Of a stretch of 33,304 nt of DNA, positions 30,416-33,304 are shown piece by piece; position 1 is the stretch's first letter; each line of letters starts with the position of its first letter. The position numbers and the translations under genes were made by a program. The DNA comes from Oscillospiraceae bacterium Zagget6 (GTDB lineage: Bacteria; Bacillota; Clostridia; Oscillospirales; Oscillospiraceae), in assembly GCA_001941075.1 (NCBI GenBank), contig MSHH01000079.1:1-33304 (forward strand), read 5' to 3'. Under the pieces are notes generated by a model. The model was not told the origin of the DNA, did no database searches, and was given only the letters and a program-made list of their open reading frames with translations.

Positions 30416-31435
30416 TTATATTACTACTGTTTTGCCCATCAGGTCAACAATTTTCTGCACCTTGCCCATGAGCTGGCCGAACTGCATGGGGGTCAGGGAC
30501 TGCTGGCCGTCGCAGAGGGCGTGTTTGGGGTCATTGTGGACCTCGATGATGAGGCCGTCGGCCCCCGCCGCCACCGCCGCCATGGTCAGCGGCTCCACCA
30601 GCCAGCTGTAGCCGCCGGAGTGAGAGGGGTCCACCACCACGGGCAGGTGGCTCATCCGCTTGACAGCGGGGATGGCGGAGACATCCAAGGTGTTGCGAGT
30701 GTACTTCTCGAAGGTGCGGATGCCCCGCTCACAGAGGATGACGTTTTCGTTGCCCTCGCTCATGATGTACTCGGCGGACATGATCCACTCCTCGTAAGAG
30801 CTGGAGAGGCCCCGCTTCAGCAGCACCGGCTTGGACATCTTGCCCACTTCCTTCAGCAGGTCGAAGTTCTGCATATTCCGCGCCCCGATCTGCACCAGAT
30901 CCACCTTTTCCTCGAACAGTTCGCAGTATTTGGGGCTCATAATTTCGGTGACGATGGGCATTCCCGTTTCCGCCTTGGCCTCCAGCAGCAGGTTCAGGCC
31001 GGGGGTGCCCATGCCCTGAAAGGAATAGGGGCTGGTGCGGGGCTTGAAGGCTCCGCCCCGGAGGATGGCGGCCCCCGCCTGCTGGACCTCGTCGGCGATG
31101 GTGATGATTTGGTCCCGCGATTCTACAGAACAAGGTCCCGCCATAACCGCGAACTTGCCGCCGCCGATCTCCACGCCGTTGACGTTGACCACCGTGTCCG
31201 CCGGGTGGAACTTCCGGTTGGCCTTTTTGAAGGGTTCCGACACCCGCATGACCCGCTCTACGTGGTCGTTGAGCAGAATTTTGTCCTCGTCCAACTGGGT
31301 GGTGTCCCCTACCAGGCCCAAAATGGAACAGTCCACGCCGTTGGTAATGCCCACCCGCAGGTTTTGGGCCTCGAACCGGGCCGCCAGCTTGCGGATCTCC
31401 TTCTGACTGGTGCCGGGTTTCATGATGACTACCAT
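30416..31435 (-). CDS. aroF: DAHP synthase, type I-beta with N-terminal regulatory domain
   Basis: The 339-residue first enzyme of the shikimate pathway joins PEP and erythrose-4-phosphate. An N-terminal ferredoxin-like domain (about 1-70, opening MVVIMKPGTSQ) is followed by the catalytic barrel: MAGPCSVES, RGGAFKPRTSPYSFQG, QIGARNMQNFDLL, LLKRGLSS and VVDPSHSGG. In relatives the N-terminal domain mediates feedback inhibition. The start at 31435 has AAAGGAG seven bases upstream. It is the first gene of aroF-aroB-aroA-aroC-pheA and lies behind an attenuator with an aromatic-rich leader peptide. Confidence 0.96.
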   Translation of the reverse strand: MVVIMKPGTSQKEIRKLAARFEAQNLRVGITNGVDCSILGLVGDTTQLDEDKILLNDHVERVMRVSEPFKKANRKFHPADTVVNVNGVEIGGGKFAVMAGPCSVESRDQIITIADEVQQAGAAILRGGAFKPRTSPYSFQGMGTPGLNLLLEAKAETGMPIVTEIMSPKYCELFEEKVDLVQIGARNMQNFDLLKEVGKMSKPVLLKRGLSSSYEEWIMSAEYIMSEGNENVILCERGIRTFEKYTRNTLDVSAIPAVKRMSHLPVVVDPSHSGGYSWLVEPLTMAAVAAGADGLIIEVHNDPKHALCDGQQSLTPMQFGQLMGKVQKIVDLMGKTVVI

Positions 31436-31463
31436 AAAAATACTCCTTTCAATTTTAGCGCGC

Positions 31464-31495
31464 AAAAAGGCCCATTGCCTTGCGACAATGAGCCT
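31464..31495 (-). terminator. Attenuator terminator before aroF
   Basis: The 10-bp stem 31468-31477/31486-31495 (gene strand AGGCTCATTG/CAATGGGCCT, one G-U) with an 8-base loop is followed by UUUUU. It sits between the leader peptide ORF and the aroF ribosome-binding site. Confidence 0.8.
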
Positions 31496-31562
31496 AAGAT
31501 CACAGTTGATAGAATCCTGCCCTCTGACAAAGGCGGCTTTAGACGCTCACAGTCCCGCTATC

Positions 31563-31643
31563 TCATTTTACCCATGCAAAGTAGCCGAAACCGAAAAATC
31601 GATTCCAGCTGCTGGTAAAAGAGAAAGTGGAAGAATACAGCAT
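31563..31643 (-). CDS. Aromatic-rich leader peptide of the aroF operon
   Basis: The 26-codon ORF starts ATG at 31643 and stops TGA at 31563-31565. Ten codons are aromatic: Tyr at 3 and 21, Trp at 13 and 24, Phe at 7, 9, 16, 17, 19 and 22. The densest run is RFFGFGYFAW (15-24). A GAGG lies about 11 bases before the ATG, weak but usable. The composition and placement, between promoter and terminator of a Phe/Tyr/Trp operon, fit a leader peptide on which ribosomes stall when charged aromatic tRNAs are scarce. The peptide is probably not functional as a protein. Confidence 0.8.
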   Translation of the reverse strand: MLYSSTFSFTSSWNRFFGFGYFAWVK

Positions 31644-31768
31644 CGTTCAATACGCCTCAATCATCAGGTGGAGCTTGCGTCTCATCGAAAAAATCAATAA
31701 GACAGTATGGTTATTATATCATCTTTCCGGGAAAACGCAAGGGGGAATTTTACGGGAAGGGTAAAAAT

Positions 31769-32398
31769 TCAGAAAAGCTCTGTCAATTCCGCAAAACTCT
31801 CCACCTTCGCCACATATCCCTCCGCCTGGCCCAGCCCGTAGGCGGCAAACACGAAGTCGATGCCCGCCTTTGCGCAGGCGTTGGCGTCGCCCTGGGTGTC
31901 CCCCACGTAGACAGGATTTTGCAGGTCATACCGCTCCATCAGGGTGCGAATGGTCTCGTCCTTCTCCGTCAGGGTGTCCCCCCAGGAGAGCCACCCCTCA
32001 AAGCAGTCTCGCAGACCGTAGCTGTCCAGCAGAATCTCGATATACCCCCGCTGGCAGTTGGAGACGATGAACAGCCGATGGCGTTTTGCCAGTTCTCCCA
32101 ACATCTCCGCCACGCCGGGGTAGAGGACGCCGGGGTCCTTCGCCAGCCCGATGTTCTCCTGAGCGTAGCACCGCTCCCCCAGCTCATGGCGCTGGGCGGA
32201 GGACAGCTCCGGCACCAGGTCCAGCATGATGTCGTCCATGGTCTTGCCGAACTCTTTTTCCAGCGTTTTGCCGTCCCAGTGGTAGGGTTTGCCGGTGAAC
32301 TTCTGCGCCTCAGCAGACCAGATATGAGCCACCTTATCGCAGGAATACCAGAGGGTGCCGTCCACGTCGAAGATAATGCCGTCATATTGGTACATCAT
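31769..32398 (-). CDS. HAD family hydrolase (copy B)
   Basis: The 209-residue HAD phosphatase has motif I DVDGTLW (DxD nucleophile), motif II VSN (FIVSNC), and motifs III/IV VYVGDTQGDANACAKAG. The alpha-helical cap after motif I places it with the phosphoglycolate-phosphatase-like subfamily. The substrate is unknown. It is clearly related to the gene immediately upstream (shared SNCxxGYIE, NPVYVGDxQxDAxACAKAG and AAYGxG segments), indicating tandem duplication. It overlaps the upstream gene by 17 bases. GGAG lies five bases before the ATG; the second Met at 32395 is an alternative. Confidence 0.9.
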   Translation of the reverse strand: MMYQYDGIIFDVDGTLWYSCDKVAHIWSAEAQKFTGKPYHWDGKTLEKEFGKTMDDIMLDLVPELSSAQRHELGERCYAQENIGLAKDPGVLYPGVAEMLGELAKRHRLFIVSNCQRGYIEILLDSYGLRDCFEGWLSWGDTLTEKDETIRTLMERYDLQNPVYVGDTQGDANACAKAGIDFVFAAYGLGQAEGYVAKVESFAELTELF

Positions 32399-33035
32399 AC
32401 CATCTCCATAACAGATCCAGGGTCAGCAGGTCGGGGAACCGGTGGATGGTTGCGGTGGGGCGCTGAATCGTCCCGAAGCCGTAGGCGGCATAGATGATGT
32501 CCACCCCCGCTTTGGCGCAGGCGTCCGCGTCCGCCTGGATGTCTCCCACATAGACGGGGTTTTTCAGCCTGCACTGTTTCATCAGCGCCCGCAGGGTCAC
32601 ATCCTTGGGGGCGTTGGTATCCGCGTAGCACAGCCAGTCGCAAAAGTAGGGTCTCAGGCCGGTGCCCTGGAGCATGGCCTCGATGTACCCCTTGCCGCAG
32701 TTGGAGACGATGAACAGCGGGTATCGCGCCATCAGTTTCTCCAGCGTCTCCTCCACGCCGGGGTAGAGGGTGCCGGGGCGCTCCAGCAGCATTTCGTTTT
32801 CCCGGCGCAGGCAGTAATCCCCCAGCACCGCCTTCCGCTCCGGCGGTACGCCGGGGAAGGCGAAGTCGATTAAATCGTCCAAGGGCTTGCCAAAAAGCTG
32901 CCCGAAGGTCTCGCTCTCCAGCGTGCCGGGAACGCCGGTCAGCTCCTCAATAGCCACGTTCCACCCGGCGGTGATACTCTCTCTGGCGTCCCAGAGGGTG
33001 CCGTCGATGTCAAACACGATTGCGTCGTAGCTCAT
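32382..33035 (-). CDS. HAD family hydrolase (copy A)
   Basis: The 217-residue paralogue of the next gene has motif I DIDGTLWDA, FIVSNCGKGYIE (motif II) and NPVYVGDIQADADACAKAG (motifs III and IV). Both copies retain all catalytic residues, so both may be active with different substrates. I place the start at MSYDAIVF (33035), with GGGAG five bases upstream, rather than 33092, which would run through a strong hairpin. No substrate is suggested by the neighbours. Confidence 0.9.
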   Translation of the reverse strand: MSYDAIVFDIDGTLWDARESITAGWNVAIEELTGVPGTLESETFGQLFGKPLDDLIDFAFPGVPPERKAVLGDYCLRRENEMLLERPGTLYPGVEETLEKLMARYPLFIVSNCGKGYIEAMLQGTGLRPYFCDWLCYADTNAPKDVTLRALMKQCRLKNPVYVGDIQADADACAKAGVDIIYAAYGFGTIQRPTATIHRFPDLLTLDLLWRWYDVPI

Positions 33036-33049
33036 ACGTTCTCCCAAAA

Positions 33050-33073
33050 GGGCCGCCGCGCTTGCGGCGGCCC
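33050..33073 (-). terminator. Strong hairpin just before the HAD gene pair
   Basis: The perfect 10-bp stem 33050-33059/33064-33073 (GGGCCGCCGC/GCGGCGGCCC) with a 4-base loop is followed on the minus strand by TTTT and then the ribosome-binding site. It could end an upstream transcript or act as an attenuator. No clear promoter is visible between it and 33304. Confidence 0.6.
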
Positions 33074-33147
33074 TGAGTTGTTGTTTTTGCAATCAAATGA
33101 CTTTGTTATCCCCTTTATTCAGCCTTATTTGTAATTGCAGCCGAGAA

Positions 33148-33214
33148 AACCCTCCGCCACCGCCTAAAGGCGGCGGCCCTCCTCCCCTTTCAGGGGAGGC
33201 AAGAGGGGCGGTCA
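33148..33214 (+). repeat. Intergenic palindromic repeat, copy 4 (internal deletion)
   Basis: It starts CCCTCCGCCACCGCC like copy 2 but joins CCTCC directly to CCCTTTCAGGGGAGG, missing about 40 internal bases. Its far end AGAGGGGCGGTCAGTT equals that of copy 3. The module AAAGGGGATAACAAAG (about 33105-33120, minus strand) flanks it. Nothing further is supported from 33215 to 33304. Confidence 0.8.
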
Positions 33215-33304
33215 GTTGTCGAAAGGTCGTTCTCTGTGGAAAACCTGTACTATGCTGGATAAAAGCGCTAAGCAAAGGGGATGGTCAAATCACTTAAAAT
33301 ACGC

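Larger units (their letters stand above)
31436..31740 (-). promoter_or_regulatory. Promoter and attenuator leader of the aromatic operon
   Basis: The promoter is TTGCGT (31735-31740), 16 bases, extended TGATATAAT (-10 at 31713-31718), with a start near 31706. The roughly 270-nt leader holds a short aromatic-rich ORF, an intermediate region with a small hairpin, and an intrinsic terminator before the aroF ribosome-binding site. AATGAG at the leader ORF stop (plus 31562-31567) can pair with CUCAUU in the 5' arm of the terminator, a possible antiterminator contact. There is no T-box sequence. Upstream of the leader ORF is a second small ORF of 12 codons with no clear significance. Confidence 0.75.

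Noticed and set aside
31436-31706. A T-box riboswitch before aroF
   Set aside because: There is no GGTGGTACCGCG-like T-box sequence or Stem I signature; the leader peptide and terminator explain the region better.

Overview
The window is bacterial chromosome, GC-rich (roughly 60%), with compact genes, strong AGGAGG ribosome-binding sites and consensus sigma-A promoters. A butyryl-CoA:acetate CoA-transferase, pyruvate formate-lyase with its activase, an archaeal-type prolyl-tRNA synthetase under a T-box, teichoic-acid-type polymer genes and an infC-rpmI-rplT operon together point to an anaerobic, probably gut-dwelling butyrate producer of the Clostridia, most likely Oscillospiraceae (Flavonifractor/Oscillibacter/Lawsonibacter-like). 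That placement is inference from gene content and style. I saw no IS element, phage gene, CRISPR array, tRNA or rRNA.

Layout. 1-5100 (minus strand): a cytidylate-kinase-like protein, a MATE exporter with a long structured leader, a DUF4886 lipoprotein with a small membrane protein, and a TraX-like membrane protein. 5250-8700 (plus): pflB, broken by one in-frame TAA, then pflA and a strong terminator. 8800-9060 (minus): a free-standing structured RNA with its own promoter and terminator. 9394-11305 (minus): proS behind a proline T-box. 11381-12721 (minus): but, divergent from 13068-14147 (plus), a histidine-kinase-like protein lacking its phospho-acceptor His. 14320-18286 (minus): a ParC/GyrA-like topoisomerase subunit and the infC-rpmI-rplT operon with an attenuated leader and an AUU start. 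18361-21782 (minus): ABC-2 permease and two CDP-glycerol-type transferases. 21868-22992 (minus): prfB. 23386-25580 (plus): trxB-like, trxA and a small soluble Ser/Thr kinase. 25645-31740 (minus): the aromatic operon aroF-aroB-aroA-aroC-pheA. 31769-33035 (minus): two tandem HAD hydrolases.

Most striking signals. (1) The aroF operon leader encodes a 26-codon peptide with ten aromatic codons (6 Phe, 2 Tyr, 2 Trp), followed by an intrinsic terminator: an apparent ribosome-mediated attenuator that would sense all three end products. (2) The MATE leader has a perfect promoter, two hairpins sharing an 11-nt loop motif, mutually exclusive helices and a terminator directly before the ribosome-binding site: a riboswitch candidate. 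(3) The roughly 255-nt RNA at 8801-9056 matches no class I can name with certainty. (4) Tandem 7-bp repeats lie at or over the stop codons of seven unrelated genes, with an eighth array inside the T-box leader. (5) A separate palindromic intergenic repeat occurs four times.

How the parts fit. PFL and the CoA-transferase belong to fermentative energy metabolism, and both have Rex-like (NADH-sensing) boxes upstream. The aromatic operon carries DAHP, DHQ, EPSP and chorismate synthases and the P-protein, so it commits carbon toward phenylalanine. Dehydroquinase, shikimate dehydrogenase and shikimate kinase are not in the window.
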